Source: Datnioides undecimradiatus
Lineage: Eukaryota > Chordata > Actinopteri > Lobotiformes > Datnioididae
DNA length: 64,000 bases
Reading direction: 5' to 3'
NCBI GenBank assembly: GCA_008933995.1
Contig: WARS01000036.1
Span: 6,486,419 to 6,550,418, forward strand
Part shown: one piece after another, positions 50,402 through 62,699 of the stretch
Position numbering within the stretch: position 1 is the stretch's first letter
Layout: the number at the start of each line of letters is the position of its first letter
The notes under the pieces: model-generated
The model's database searches: none
What the model was told of the DNA's origin: nothing
Seen by the model: only the letters and a program-made list of their open reading frames with translations
Program-made: the position numbers and the translations under genes

Positions 50402-50580
50402 GTGTAAGAGGGAGAGGAAGAAAGAACGAAAGAACAAAAGACAGAAAGAGTAGGAAAAACAAGTGAAAGGCAGAGAGACGGGCAGTAAGAGGAAAGAGAA
50501 AGAATGAAAGAGAAATCAGAACAAAAGAAAAAAGAGTGAAAGAATGAAAGACAAAGCCAGGCAGAGAGAGGGAAAGAATC
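50402..50580. repeat. Polypurine tract (about 180 bp)
   Basis: The plus strand is almost entirely A and G with very few pyrimidines (units such as GAAAGA, AAAGAATGAAAGA). A degenerate simple repeat able in principle to form triplex DNA. Confidence 0.8.
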
Positions 50581-52833
50581 GATCAGCTGTATACTTGTAT
50601 GCACTGAAGAAATCATAAATTAATCCCAAGGCAAGACCACAAGGTGTAAACTAAGTTGTGAAGCAGCTGAACAGCGTTTAAGCTCACCATCTGAACTGCA
50701 ATGTATGAGACAGAGATCACACAGATGCAAATTAGCCATCTTCTCAACACTTTTCTTACACACTAAAATTTGACTTGGAGCATGTCAGATTTTAATGTCT
50801 CAGACTTCTGGGCTGGTCTGAAAGGTTCCTATCAGATAGAAGAAACCGCTGGCTGAAACGTAATCCTAGAAATGATTTCTCACCGACTGAATTCCAGTTA
50901 CAAAACTGTCATTAACGCAGAGGCACTTATACTGGTATTGATCCGCAACCATTTTTACTGACTGTTGTAATATGAACCGCGCAAACTTTGCCAATACAAG
51001 GCGTAATATTTCACTGCACAACATGAGCAGCTTTCTGTTTATCATGCAGAGATGGACATTTGCGTGGCTGCGGGTCAGATGAGAAAAATGAGACACTGCA
51101 GATTTGGGGATGTACTATATCGCATTGTTCAAGGAAATACCTGTAAAATTAAAATGAATATTATTATCGTTATACTGACAATATATTAACATGAAAACAA
51201 AAAGTAACACTGCTACCGGGAAGAGAGAAGAGTGTTCATGAGAGTGGAAGTGGTTTGGTTACAGAAGAACCATAACAAACCACTGTAATATACAAAAAGT
51301 GCAGACAGAACCAAGGACAAAGTGAAACAGGGACATCAGAAGTCTCTTGAAACCCTGCACTGAAGTGATAAAACTGAGATCAGAGAGAAAGCATATGTAC
51401 AGACTAAATGGATCTCTCCTTCTCTCTCCTCACTTAATGAACCCCCTGCTACAGGTCCACCATGCTTTAGCCTCGGGAGGCAATGAGGTTATTACGGTGT
51501 AGGACATCAGAATTCACCCTGTGTAATTATGCTGCCAGCGTCCGGAGGTCTCCGAAGGGTCCACTGCACTTCATCACATCTTGAAACCCCCAAAGTGCAG
51601 CTGTTAAGAATAGCCTGTAGACTGAATCGCAGGGCAACCTAAACCCATAAAAATGAGCAGCCGGAGAGGGGACGATGTTTGAGCTAAAGCACTGTCTTGT
51701 TGTGTGAAACAACCAGGCAGCGACTGTTTTAGTGAACTTTTCTCGGTGTCCCACATCTGCCTGGCTGCTAATTCTGGAGCAGCGTTTCCAGGCCGGAGGA
51801 GATGGAGGAGAACGAGACAGGGCTGATATCTTTCTTCTCTCTGATTGATGGAAAAATTATTACCTTTCACTTCTAAGGCAAAGGCTTAAAAATTCAGGGG
51901 TTAAACCCTCCCCGTGTATCCTTCCAAGCCCTAATATGCTGCTGCTCCAACATGATGACATAATGAAAGGCTTCCTCCTCCCTGCATTTCCACTGCTCAC
52001 CTTCTTCGCTTCCCCCACATCTGCCTTATTCTGTGACCTACATTTAGCTGCGCATGCAGATGTAGACACTGCTCCACTGACTGTTCGTGTCTATATGTGT
52101 TTGTTCTAAAGTCAGTCATTTTTACATTATGCCTTACCCCCGCAAAGAAGCAAATTAATAATGCATTCACTACTGCATCTCTGTTCCGTGCGAGCAAACA
52201 TGTATCCGTGGTGTGACTGTACTCTGGCTGTGCCTGCTAGTGTCTTTGTGTGGAAATGTAACTTACTACCAGCAGTAGATCAACCAGCTCCTCACCACTG
52301 GCACCTAGCATGTGGAGCTGAGAACACACTGCAGGCGATACAGCTCATTCCAGCCATCCAACTTGCTGCCAATCACACACACTGGAGCATGTCGTCGCAT
52401 GACTGCACGCACGCATGCAGGCACACGGCTAAACACAGACCAGCTTTAAAACTTAAAGCAGAGCACAAACCACGGGCCACAAATACAATGAAACAAAGGT
52501 TAAATTTCAGTTCATTCATAAGTAAGGAGACTAGATGGAGACACAGAACAGGCCACTATGTTAAAAAGAAAAAAAGAAATGCAGGCATGCCCACTTCTGT
52601 CTGAGTACAAATCAACGTGCAGGGACTTGAATGCAATGCCGGTTAACATGAAGGTTTCTCTTCACCATTATGACGGCAGAGCTTTCAACATTAGTAGGAT
52701 CAAAATAAAACATGTTTGGTTGCTTTTGTTTGTTCACTAGAAAGTAAACAGTTGTATTTTCACATATGACGTAGCTACTCTTTTGGTCACTTCATGAATG
52801 TTAGTTCATACTAGTTAACGTTGCTCTTTGAAA

Positions 52834-52923
52834 ATGGCGGATGTACCATCGGAGAAGAGCCTGGACGATGTCTTTGCCAAGCGGGATAAAAAGAAGAAGA
52901 AAGATGCTCACCTGGCATTGTGA
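52834..52923 (+). pseudogene. CDV3-like N-terminal fragment (29 codons)
   Basis: An ATG in good context (GAAAATGG) opens a 29-residue frame, MADVPSEKSLDDVFAKRDKK, continuing with three more lysines and an aspartate before diverging into a five-residue tail and TGA. SLDDxFAKRDKKKKK is the signature start of vertebrate CDV3 (human CDV3 begins with a very similar acidic-Leu-Asp-x-Phe-Ala-Lys-Arg-Asp block). The similarity stops abruptly at the lysine run; no GT donor is seen there, and AATAAATAAAT follows within 40 nt. It is probably a captured or duplicated 5' fragment of a cdv3 gene or transcript. A tiny real gene or an alternative first exon is possible but less likely. Confidence 0.5.
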
Positions 52924-53485
52924 TCAGAAAACACAATAAATAAATCTGATCTGAAACAATTCTGATAATTGCATTTTCATTCAAGTTATTTTTTATATCC
53001 ATACACGCCAAAGACTATTTGGCAGAAATTTCTAAATGAGCATATTTACTGGTTTTTGTTGCCTTCTATGACCCTAAACTGGGTACCTCCGAATCTTTTC
53101 ATCTTTCTTTATCTGACTATTGGTCAGATAAAATGAACCGTACAAATTTGCTAAACTGGGCTCTGGAAAATTGTGACAGAGTTTTTCGGTACTTTCTGAC
53201 ATTATATAGACAAAATATTTTTGAAATTGTTTCTTGTCAGCAGAAATTATCAGAACAGTCAATATTGGAAATAAGTAGTCAGGCCACAGAGCCCCCAAAA
53301 AAATGACTTGAATGAATTACGCTGACAGCCCATTAGAGGCAACCTAACCCTTCCTCAACCGTAGTTTCTCAGACTGTTCAGAATAACTCAGCTAATAATG
53401 GATTCCAATAGCTCCAATAGGTCAGATTCTTTGATAACACCTCCGATGTGTAATCTATGTAACAATGACACTGTTAACAGCCTTA

Positions 53486-53971
53486 AGGTGCTTTCAGACA
53501 ACAACTTGTTGTCGCTGCCTACGTTCTTTCCAGCATAAACACAGCAGCCGACATGTCACACAGCTCTTTACTGCTGTCTTCAGAGTTTATGATTGTTCAG
53601 CTCGATCTACTGCTGCATCTGTGTTTCCATGGTGATCACGGAAACGAGTACAAAATTACAGGAGCAAATTTTACCGTATCTGATCATCAGCAGAGAACAA
53701 AAAGATCAACAAATAAAAATCGCATTGGAGCAACATCAGTGTCAGAGTCTGATGAGCCAGTCTGACGCTAGTTAGCAATAATTATAAGTCATATTTCTCA
53801 CCACTGCTCCATTTGTTTAGCTCCTGTTTCATCTAGCTCCATAACAAGCTAGGTGGATAGCAGCAGCAAGCGTACAAGCTGGGAGCTGCTGTAACACTGC
53901 GTACTACAGCCACCACTACAGCTTCCAAAAGAGAGAGCAATAATGTTGTTGCTTCCTGCCTGAAAGCACCT
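53486..53971. mobile_element. Harbinger-like MITE with TTA target duplication
   Basis: The left end AGGTGCTTTCAGACA and the complement of the right end, AGGTGCTTTCAGGCA, form a 15-bp inverted repeat with one mismatch. TTA stands immediately outside each end (53483-53485 and 53972-53974), the 3-bp duplication typical of PIF/Harbinger elements. The 486-bp interior has no transposase. Further matches between the ends (AACAAC...TTGTTG vs TGTTGTTGC) extend the pairing loosely. Confidence 0.7.
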
Positions 53972-54889
53972 TTACACATATCTTTACAACATCCTTTTAT
54001 TAGTTCCACAGATACTCATGAATCTGCAAAAAGCTGATATTTTTTAAAGCTTTAAGAGCAGCCATATTTAATTTTGCAAAACATTAACATTCACACTGTG
54101 AAGTTAATATGCTGGACAAACAAATGACACATTCATTAGACTTGAAGCATCAATAACCCTCATTTGAGGGAGTGTTTGCGTCCACCTTATGAGAGCAAGG
54201 CCAGTACTGACTCTTTGCAATTCTGATCCTTTCCTACTGTGGTAATTAACTTTTTTGCCACTATAAAGCACTTTGAATTGCCTTGTGCCTGCATGTTTCT
54301 ATATAAACCCACTTGCCTTCCCTTGCTAGAAACAAGAAATAACATTTTCAGAAAAAAAATAAGTGAATGCCACTCCATAGAATATAAAAATGTTGACTGG
54401 GGTAGCTTTAAGTTTGTATTTGGATGAGTGGAGCAAGGGCTTCTATGGTTAGATGTATCTGATGGTAGACAGGTTTGCAGCAGTCTCAAGAGAAGCCCAC
54501 TGGTTTACCTTAAACCTGTCACATATCTGCTTTTCAGCAATATGAGTCAGAGTTTCTCCCCCCAACATTCTCCTTGGGTGCACTGCCTCTGAGGTAATAA
54601 GAGAGGACGTACAGATTTTTGTTAAAAAATAAATAGATAGGGTCCTTCCGTGTGATGCACACACGGGGAAACAATCAAACCCCACACTTGAGTTTGTGAA
54701 GTGATCAAAGAAAAACAAGCAAGACAAGTTTTATCCCGAGTCTGCTACCCGGTGGTAGCAGGATCGGACTCATGAGGGATGGCTTCACGCTGCTGTGACA
54801 CCAGGTCCAGCAAGGTCAGACCAGAAAGTACTAACTCCATTAAAGGCTGATCCCGCTGAGGCAGATTACTCCTGTCCTGTCTCCCACTA

Positions 54890-55310
54890 TCCTCCTTCAA
54901 CCGATTATATCAGCAGAGCAAAAATGTCTATTTTGGCAAAGGCGTGCTTAGACACTCATTAATCTTGCTCTAAAGAAGAGCTTCTCCCAATAATAGCCAA
55001 TAGGTGCAGGGAGGTGGAAGTCTCACACACACACACACACACGCACCTGTCACAGTCCATCTGCTAGATAAAATTCACACCTGATCCACAATGCAGAGGG
55101 GAGACAACGGGGTTTGTGTGCACACAGACATGCACACAATCAGGATTCATTCTGCAGGGAGCAGTGCAGACATCCATACCATAATAGTGAGCTGACACCT
55201 GGACGGGGATGCTGCACTACCAATTAGCCCCACTCTTCCTACCAGAGCACCGTGTGAAGTGTTCATGCGCCTTGTAATTACCAGAGCAGAGGACGTGTTT
55301 CATTTAAAAA
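54890..55310. promoter_or_regulatory. Candidate conserved regulatory stretch in ST6GAL2 first intron
   Basis: Two non-repetitive blocks (about 54895-55015 and 55190-55310) around a CA microsatellite, with CTCATTAATCTTGC, ACCAATTAGCCCC and CCTTGTAATTACCAG motifs. Appearance only; conservation unproven. Confidence 0.25.
55024..55042. repeat. (CA)n microsatellite
   Basis: Short perfect CA run. Confidence 0.9.
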
Positions 55311-56473
55311 CCAGCACTACTGACACAGACCCTTGAGAGAAAACAAGCCTCTGACTCATTCCGAGTGAGCAATGGACAAGAGAAAGTCATCAGCCGTCAG
55401 ACATCCACTGGCTTTTCAATGTCTAAACGGCAAGAAAGTTTAAAATCTAACAACACTGTACTTAAAGCACCTTCTGAGTCGCAGGAAAAGAAAAGGACGT
55501 GATTAGTCGAAGGAGGAAGCTCCACTTTAAGAAGAAAGAACATCTGATGGAAACACGTGGCCGGGAAGAGTTGAATCATCCTGACCTTCGAAGCACATCC
55601 CATTCTGATAAATCACACAGGGCAGCGGTTCTTGATGACAGGCTTTCACGGTGCACAGAGCCCTCTCGAATACAGCCTGCCAACAGCAAGGTCCTATGAA
55701 GGAAATGCAGCTCTACACCTCACATTATGGCCCATAAATACCACCAGGAGCGCTGACGCCCATAGCAGGTGGGAGTTTGATGTGAGAAAGTCGAGAAAGT
55801 CCACTTAAAGCTCATTTCACTGTCCCTCCTCGTGTTGGTGAAGGCCGAGTGAACATAACAACACTTGTACCATCAGATTGTATGACTAGTCACCCTCACA
55901 CCTACAGTGACCCTCTGACTGCATTTGTTTTTAAACTAGGGATGGATTCAGCAGTATTTAAAACTGCTTGCTAAATCCAAGTTTAGGACAAAAGAAACAA
56001 AGATGGAGGCTTAGGAAGCTGCTGAAAACCAACAATAAAGAGCAGATCTTACAGGTAAACACATGCTAATGCTTGGAAAAAAAGATGCTGACAGGATTTG
56101 TTCATATCAGGGTTTCACACGCTGCTGTATTTGTTGGAAAAGTTGCACAGAGAACAAGCCCACTAATCTACAGCTCTATAGCCATTTTCAGACAGCTTAA
56201 CCTCACTATAATCTGCCTGAACTCTGGACACTCACTTCTAAACACAGACTGAGATTAACAGCCTATCAGAGACTTATGGCGCGACTATGAAAGCCCCACC
56301 ACAATAAGCTGCTCAAACCTCCCATGTCACTGACTCAACATAGGAAAGAAATCGCACACACACACAAATGAGCGCCTAAACAAGTCCTCTTAGGAACTTT
56401 ACAATCTTGTGAAGATGGTTAACAACCCTGGACATCGATGGGTTTCACATGGAGAGTCATGTCCTCTGAGCAC

Positions 56474-56500
56474 TCACACACACACACACACATACACACA
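56474..56500. repeat. (CA)n microsatellite
   Basis: CA run with one CATA interruption. Confidence 0.9.
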
Positions 56501-58149
56501 GCCAGGAGTGAGCAGCACAGCTGGTCTTGATGACTCCAGCGCTCCTTCTTTTGAAGGCTGAGCTCAGATAACTGCTGCTCTGGCCGGTTAGCGCGCATCT
56601 GAAATTACACCTCCACCTTCCCAGAGTGCCCTGCCCATGCAATCCCTGCTGTACTCTGCCCTGTACCATGCATCCACAGACACAGTGGAGAACAGACAGA
56701 AATGAAACTCTACCTCCAGCTTCGGCCACATTTTAGGATTAACTAAAAAGAAGCTATAATATCAACCTACAACTTTAGCTTTGTCCTTTCACAAGCAGCC
56801 GTGGGATACTGCGCAGTACATTTTGATGTAAAGTTAAGATGAGGGAATCATTTTTTTTATATTTAAAGTAGCTACACATCAATATTTTTAGTATAAGAAT
56901 GTATCAGAGCACAAAGTGAAGGAGTCACTTGTATTGATGAGTGTTTTACAGCAAGCTACAGGCCATCGTGTAGCTGACTGTCCCACAACGGTAATGTTCA
57001 CTCTCACTGCTCTCAAAGCAACATTCTCAATGAAACAGTATTAAAAACCCATCTTACACTTTCTGTACAGCACCAAACAACACACAGAAACAGTTCGCAA
57101 CTAGCTGGTGAATGTAGTTGAGCAATTGAAAACTAAAGTTATAGTTCCCTCAGGAGTTGGTTGGTAGAGACCAAAAACAGAGCTAAAAGACCAACTATTG
57201 AACTTAAATTCACCAGGTGGCTAAAATAAACAATAACAACGGAATAATAATGTTTCTATTTTAATATTTTTGATGATACATCAATGTTGTGTTCACATAT
57301 TGTTTCTGACACTCTTAAAATAGGCAAAAAAAATACAGTTATTGCATGTTTAAACATACGTGTCCCCCATTTTTCCCCATCAATATTAAGTGGTTGACAT
57401 TTAAAACCGTCTCATTTTAAGTTGGCAATTTCTAACCTCACTCTTATGACTGGCGATATCATCTTATGGTTAAATCAATGCGACTGTTCAGTGCAGACTA
57501 AGAGCTGCAATGGTGCAATATTAAAAAGGTGCTCCACTGTGCTGTGCTGCTGAAATGATCGACCGTTGCACATCTTTCTTTCAGAAACAGAGGGTCTGTG
57601 TATACACGCCGTCTACTCATGGACGGTAAAGCGATGTATCCTTGAAGCACAACTACAGATTTTTCTGATGTGGAAACTATTTTCTGTTTCTATTTTCTGC
57701 TAAAGCAGTGAGATCAATCAGTCAAACATCATCACAACAATCAGTGACTCCTCAAAAAATAATTGCTCATTTCTTAGCTTTCGTCAGCATCAGTTTAAAT
57801 CAGGTGAACACAGGAATTCAATTAATACACCGTAGTGGGATTTATGCTAAACTTCATCTGACTAGGACTGTCTCTTCACTGCACACTCTTCCACATAAAC
57901 CACTTCCACCCTCAGACTTCTTCTGGCCCGATGCTAATCAGAGCAGTCAATCTCTGACTAACTAGTAATTCTGTTACTGGGTCATCACGGACACCACTTA
58001 CATATTTCATCACTTATTATTTTTAGAATAACACCATTTCCTCACAGCTATTTTGTGGCTTAACGAAAGCCCTCCAAAAGTCATTTTTAATCCTGAGCTG
58101 TGCGTGCTGTTTAACAATGAGACATGTTAGCAACAAAGTGTGAAAGAAA

Positions 58150-58400
58150 ATTGGTTTCACATTGTTTTCTTATAGTTATTATACGCTGGCCATTGCTAAT
58201 AGATTAGATGGAGAGCCATCTAATCTGTCCTTGTTTACCCCGTCTCAGCTGGCAGCAGCTGCATGGCCACATACACCGCTGTGCAACATCAATTTCACAA
58301 TGATCAGAGAGGTTGTCTGGGAACGGATAAAGTCAGTATCAAACACAAAGCTACAAAATTTCATCCTCGTACGAGACTGCATATGCTGAAAGAGCCATGC
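58150..58400. promoter_or_regulatory. Candidate conserved element with a perfect hairpin
   Basis: Non-repetitive block with TGATCA, ATTAG and GCAGCTGC-type sites. It includes a perfect 11-bp inverted repeat, AGATTAGATGG / CCATCTAATCT, separated by AGAG (58201-58226). The block reads open for 75 codons on the plus strand but resembles no known protein. Inference only. Confidence 0.3.
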
Positions 58401-59324
58401 TCTCATGTTGATCATTAGACAGTGTGTATTATGTTTGTTTATTTATTTGTGAATAATGAATTTTACCTGATTTGGCCTAATCCAAGGTGGAGCAGTCACT
58501 GTATAGCAGTCTGTTGCTCCAAATAAATGTACATTTTGAGTTTTTGAAAACTGGTACCGTTCTTTTTCTTTTAGTTTGCTTTATGGGATGTTTTTATTGT
58601 GCATTTTATTCAAATGTGGTTAAAAGGAGAAAAATTTGAATGGCTGCAGGTCTGCTGTCTGGTGATCCGCCATGGAAGAATAGAAGTGGAATATTGTTTG
58701 TGTATTCAAAGAACGCATCTCTCCTACACACCTGTACTCGCTCTGCACATACAGAGGGAGGGTGCTCCATTTGAGACAACAAATATCCAGCTGCAGAAAC
58801 AATAACGTGCCAGCCAGTGTGTAGCTGCAATTAGACAGTTATGTGCAAAAGCAATAAAGATGTTCTGTGAGAGCTGCTAACCTTTCACACATTGTTAACG
58901 GGTATGTGCATTTGTCAGGTAACCATCATCTGGATAATGTATCTTTGCAGTGGGTAGCACCATCCATAGCTGTACTAGAAAAGAAAATGATCTAGCGAAG
59001 AAACTATAAATAATCTAGATTTTGTTTAATATATTGTGAGTATTTTCTGCAGTTGCCTTTGCCTTGGTGGAAAACGCTAGCCACAAAAGTCAACTTCTGT
59101 CCCCGTCACAGCCTTGAAAACAGTTTTGAAAACCAAAGAGAGCATATAATTATTCAGCAGCTGCACACACAAACAAAATGACACTTTTCTGATGCAATGT
59201 CACTATAACCTGGAGAGAGGCTTTGTATTTCCTTAGCCGTATTGTTTGTGCTGCGCAGGGAGAAATGACAAAGAACGGACCGATGCCTTTGATTCCAGTG
59301 GACTACAGTGAAGCGTTCGAGTCA

Positions 59325-59346
59325 GTGTGTGTGTGTGTGTGTGTGT
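59325..59346. repeat. (GT)n microsatellite
   Basis: Perfect GT run of about 22 bp. Confidence 0.95.
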
Positions 59347-60584
59347 TCTTATTGTAATGAGTTTCACTCTTCTCTTGACCTCCGCCACTGTTCTTCAAGG
59401 TGTTGTGTTTTTGTGACATTGAGATAAGTCCTCACAGTTCACAATGATAACGTCTTCACATATTGCTGTTATTACAGAACTCATAGCACTTCAAAAAGGC
59501 AATGCAATTCAACACCCCCTGCTCCAATAACACACACAAATAACATGTAATTGCCCTTGACACTTGTATGTTTCCCTTCTTTGAAATGCTTTCACTGCCC
59601 TCGATCGTGTGATGTGAAGGTGATTAGTTAGCATAACGCTTTTGTGTTTAATTTAAAGCACTTGGTCTGAAAGCTGAGATGCTATCTGGCTGTCACTAAT
59701 TAAATTGCTGCAAACACAAAGACTTCCACAGTTGAGAAGGGGTGCAGCTGTGGATATGAAAGTGTAGTGATGTGAAATAAACACATTTCAAGAAGCAGCC
59801 TGTAGAGTCTTGTAAGTGTGCTGATAAAATGAACTTTTTGGGCACAAGAGCACAACTTAGCACGATTTCCATCGGGACAAAAGAGTGACAGACTTGGTGC
59901 ATGAAATTCCCCTCTTCAGAGTCACATTGTAGGAATTTACACATGTGTCTGATAGTCAGGGGGATAAGAGGGACATGGTATGTTACCCTGGAGCTCTTTT
60001 TTGTTTGGGGTTTCCTTGTTTTGTGCAGGGTGACACCATGTGCATGAAGCTGTTTGACAATAACTGAGCGTCAAGGGAACAATAAACCTCTGCATCTTCT
60101 CTTCAAGTTGTAGAGCAGCATGCAGGCCTGGCTTGAATGAACTCGGTTTCTTCATTGTGGACCAAGATTTTAATAAAAAGAGACTCCGCGGCTGCAGAGA
60201 GGAGATCCTCATTAACGGATTCACACTGGACTCTGCTGTGTGTGTCAATTATATCCGTCGCAGTTATTAAACCTATTTTTTTTTATAATTTTTTGTCGTG
60301 TGTAAGCCTTAAAGAGCAGCGCCGAAACTAAATGAGCCGCTGCTAAATGAGCTTGCTGTGATGACCATCGTGGTCCGCAAAAGTAACGAAAGGACAAAGG
60401 ATTTCTCTACCACAATTTTCATCCGCGTGTTTGATCTGTATGAATCTTCAACATTGGATCGTTTACACCAAACATCGTGCATGCACATCCTCCCCCTGTG
60501 CAGCTCCGTGTCCTGCACAAAGCGCCCCGAAGCCGCAAACGCAGATCTGTATGAAAATGCTGCGGAAAGCGAACAAAGCCTTAC

Positions 60585-60800
60585 CTAAAATCTGAGTCGG
60601 TCCTCACTGGATGCTGCTGCTGTCCGGCGGTCCATTTTGCTCCCGTTCGCCTCTTTGCACGGCAAGCATGCGGCTCGGTTTGGCTCGTCTCTGCTACCCG
60701 TTCACCGAGAAGACATCTACTACTACACTGAGCGGAGGGGCTGTGTTGTCCGTCACACTGTTGCTGGCCTTTTTCTCTCATCCACATCTGAGTTAGAGGG
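60585..60800 (-). promoter_or_regulatory. Candidate ST6GAL2 first exon and GC-rich promoter
   Basis: On the minus strand this ends at a good donor (ATTTTAG|GTAAGG, exon end 60585). The segment is G+C- and CpG-richer than its surroundings (for example CCGCCGGACAGCAGC and GACGAGCCAAACCGAGCCGC). A GC box (GGGGCGG on plus, about 60798-60804) lies at its upstream edge, and a polypurine block follows at about 60838-60892. These features fit a TATA-less CpG promoter and non-coding first exon feeding the 42092 acceptor. The 5' limit is arbitrary, no transcript evidence exists, and the segment contains several upstream ATGs. Confidence 0.45.
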
Positions 60801-61064
60801 GCGGAGTCACCGAGAGGCAACGAGGTGGCTCGTTGGCCAGGAGGGGAGGAGAAGAGGGAAGGGGAAAAGGAGGGAAGGAAGCGAGGAAAGGTGTATTGAT
60901 GTTGAATTTAATACCTTCCTGGCAGCAGAGGCTGGTGTGTCATTTGCAGAGGGAAGGAAGAGAGTAAGGAAAAATAGAGAAAGACAAAGAAAGACAAATT
61001 TATCTGTCCAGTTCAAAAGGGAGATAGGACATTAGGGGAATACCCTCATTTGTTGAATTGCAAA

Positions 61065-61330
61065 AGTCAGATAAGAAGATTGATACCACTCTTTTACCTC
61101 CTTTATGAAAATGAGGTTCAAAGCAGAAGCCAGTTATCTTAGCCTAGCTTGGCTGGGATCAGTGACTTCCAGATGCCTCAGCAGCACTTACTCCGTTTCT
61201 ATTCATAAGCTTAGCTAACATACTACTGACTAGCATATTTACTAAACAGATGTGAGTGGTTTAAATCTTTTCCCCTAACTCTAAGCTGCAAAGCGAATAA
61301 GCTTTAATCCCAAAAATGTATTATTTCTGT
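61065..61330. repeat. Dispersed teleost repeat, copy 3
   Basis: Contains AGATTGATACCACTCTTTTA, GAAGCCAGTTATCTTAGCC, CAGTGACTTCC and GCGAATAAGCTTTAATCCCA, the same family as 18915-19290 but degraded and rearranged. Confidence 0.5.
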
Positions 61331-62699
61331 AAGGAAAAAAGAAGTCAAGATTATTATTTAGTGCTTTAAACTAGTGACTCCTAACTTTTTTGACCTATGA
61401 CCCCTCACTATGAAGAAGTTCATATTTGCAAGTTCTTGTGTCAGTGGACTGTGAGCAGTGAGAGCAGTTTTCATATTGTGTCATTTAAATGATTCTGAAA
61501 GGTCAGAAGAGGCAACATCATCCCATATTTATGTATTTACCAACAAAATCAACTCCACAACAATGACAACTTTAAAAAAGTTTTTTAAAAAAAACAGGTG
61601 TTGATAGGTGTCTCTGTTAACACTGGACAGACCCAAGCTGGCTGTCAATCTCTGTTTCAATCTCTATTTATGCTAAACTTAACTAATACCCATTTTACAC
61701 CAAAATTAGCATAGATATGCTGGATCTTTAAACGCGGGTAAAGCCACTAGAAATAGGCAACTGACTCTTTCAGAGTTTCCAGTAGATGTGTTTGCCTATG
61801 AGTGTTTTTTCACGTCACATTGATAAGTGACATCACTACTGCACCGTGAGGCTAGCAAGATGGAGGCCAGCAACAATCTTGTGGTTGCACTATACAAAGT
61901 ACTATATCACCCCCAGACTGTAAACAGCTGTAACGTTCCAGGCTATTAAGCTGTTGTGTGACTTCCACTCGTTTCATTGCATTGTGCTGGAAGAAGGGCG
62001 AAAATTAGAGCGTCTAACCAGGTGTGTCGTTTTCATCACTGATCGGCGATTGAGCCTATAAACACTTGAGACTACTGCAGAGTCGTTTGACCCCGATTTG
62101 AATGCAGATTGGGTCTTTCACATTGAAGACAAAGACTGCTGCTATAGGCAGCATTATCAAATCTGTTTTGACAAATGTGACAGTGTACCAGTATTTTCAT
62201 TCGACTATAAGCAAGAAAATAAACAAGTGTATTTTGCAGAATGTCCACTGTTTTTAAGTTTGCAGAAAAATAAAAACCTACACAGCCACCACTGATTTAA
62301 CTCCAAATAGATCCAAAACAGCTATTTAATGCAGTCTGGGGAGGGATCGTTTCACCCATTTTTTGTGTCCTAGATCAAAAAATAAATTAACCCAATGATT
62401 AAGCTAGATGTTGCTTGCATAATTTTAGAAATGAAAGTTGCTTTTTCCATTTTTGCATTGTGTGTGTGTGTGTTTGTAAGTGTGTGTTAAATGAAAGCAC
62501 AGCAGAGCAAGACATGTACAGTTCAGTCATCTGTTGCAGAGCAATCTCCAATCACTGTTTGACAAAACCCTAAAAGGGCCTTTAGGTGGAGTAAAGAAAC
62601 TGTTAATCATACATATTCATTTAAAGGGGCAGTGTTTTTCTGTATAACAAATGTGAGTATGTGCGTGTGTGTGTGAGAGAGAGAGATAGAGGGGGTAGT

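Larger units (their letters stand above)
42093..60584 (-). other. Probable long first intron of ST6GAL2 (18.5 kb)
   Basis: Between the 42034-42092 leader exon and the candidate first exon ending at 60585 there is no recognised exon. Contents: CA microsatellites (43356-43399, 55024-55042, 56474-56500, 59325-59346), an AAT run (44377-44405), an AT run (about 48593-48620), part of a dispersed repeat (about 44550-44590), inverted-repeat elements at 47491-48319 and 53486-53971, a polypurine tract (50402-50580), a CDV3-like short ORF (52834-52923), and stretches with TAAT/ATTA clusters that look like candidate regulatory DNA (42841-43135, 54890-55310, 58150-58400). Confidence 0.5.

Noticed and set aside
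50338-50616. 92-codon minus-strand frame rich in Ser/Leu/Phe
   Set aside because: Translation of the complement of the polypurine tract.
52161-52604. 147-codon plus-strand frame
   Set aside because: No similarity recognised and unusual His/Cys-rich composition from CA-rich DNA.
60637-61035. 132-codon plus-strand frame over the GC-rich segment
   Set aside because: Its second half is translation of a polypurine tract (Arg/Lys/Glu/Gly) and the first half is antisense to the likely ST6GAL2 first exon.
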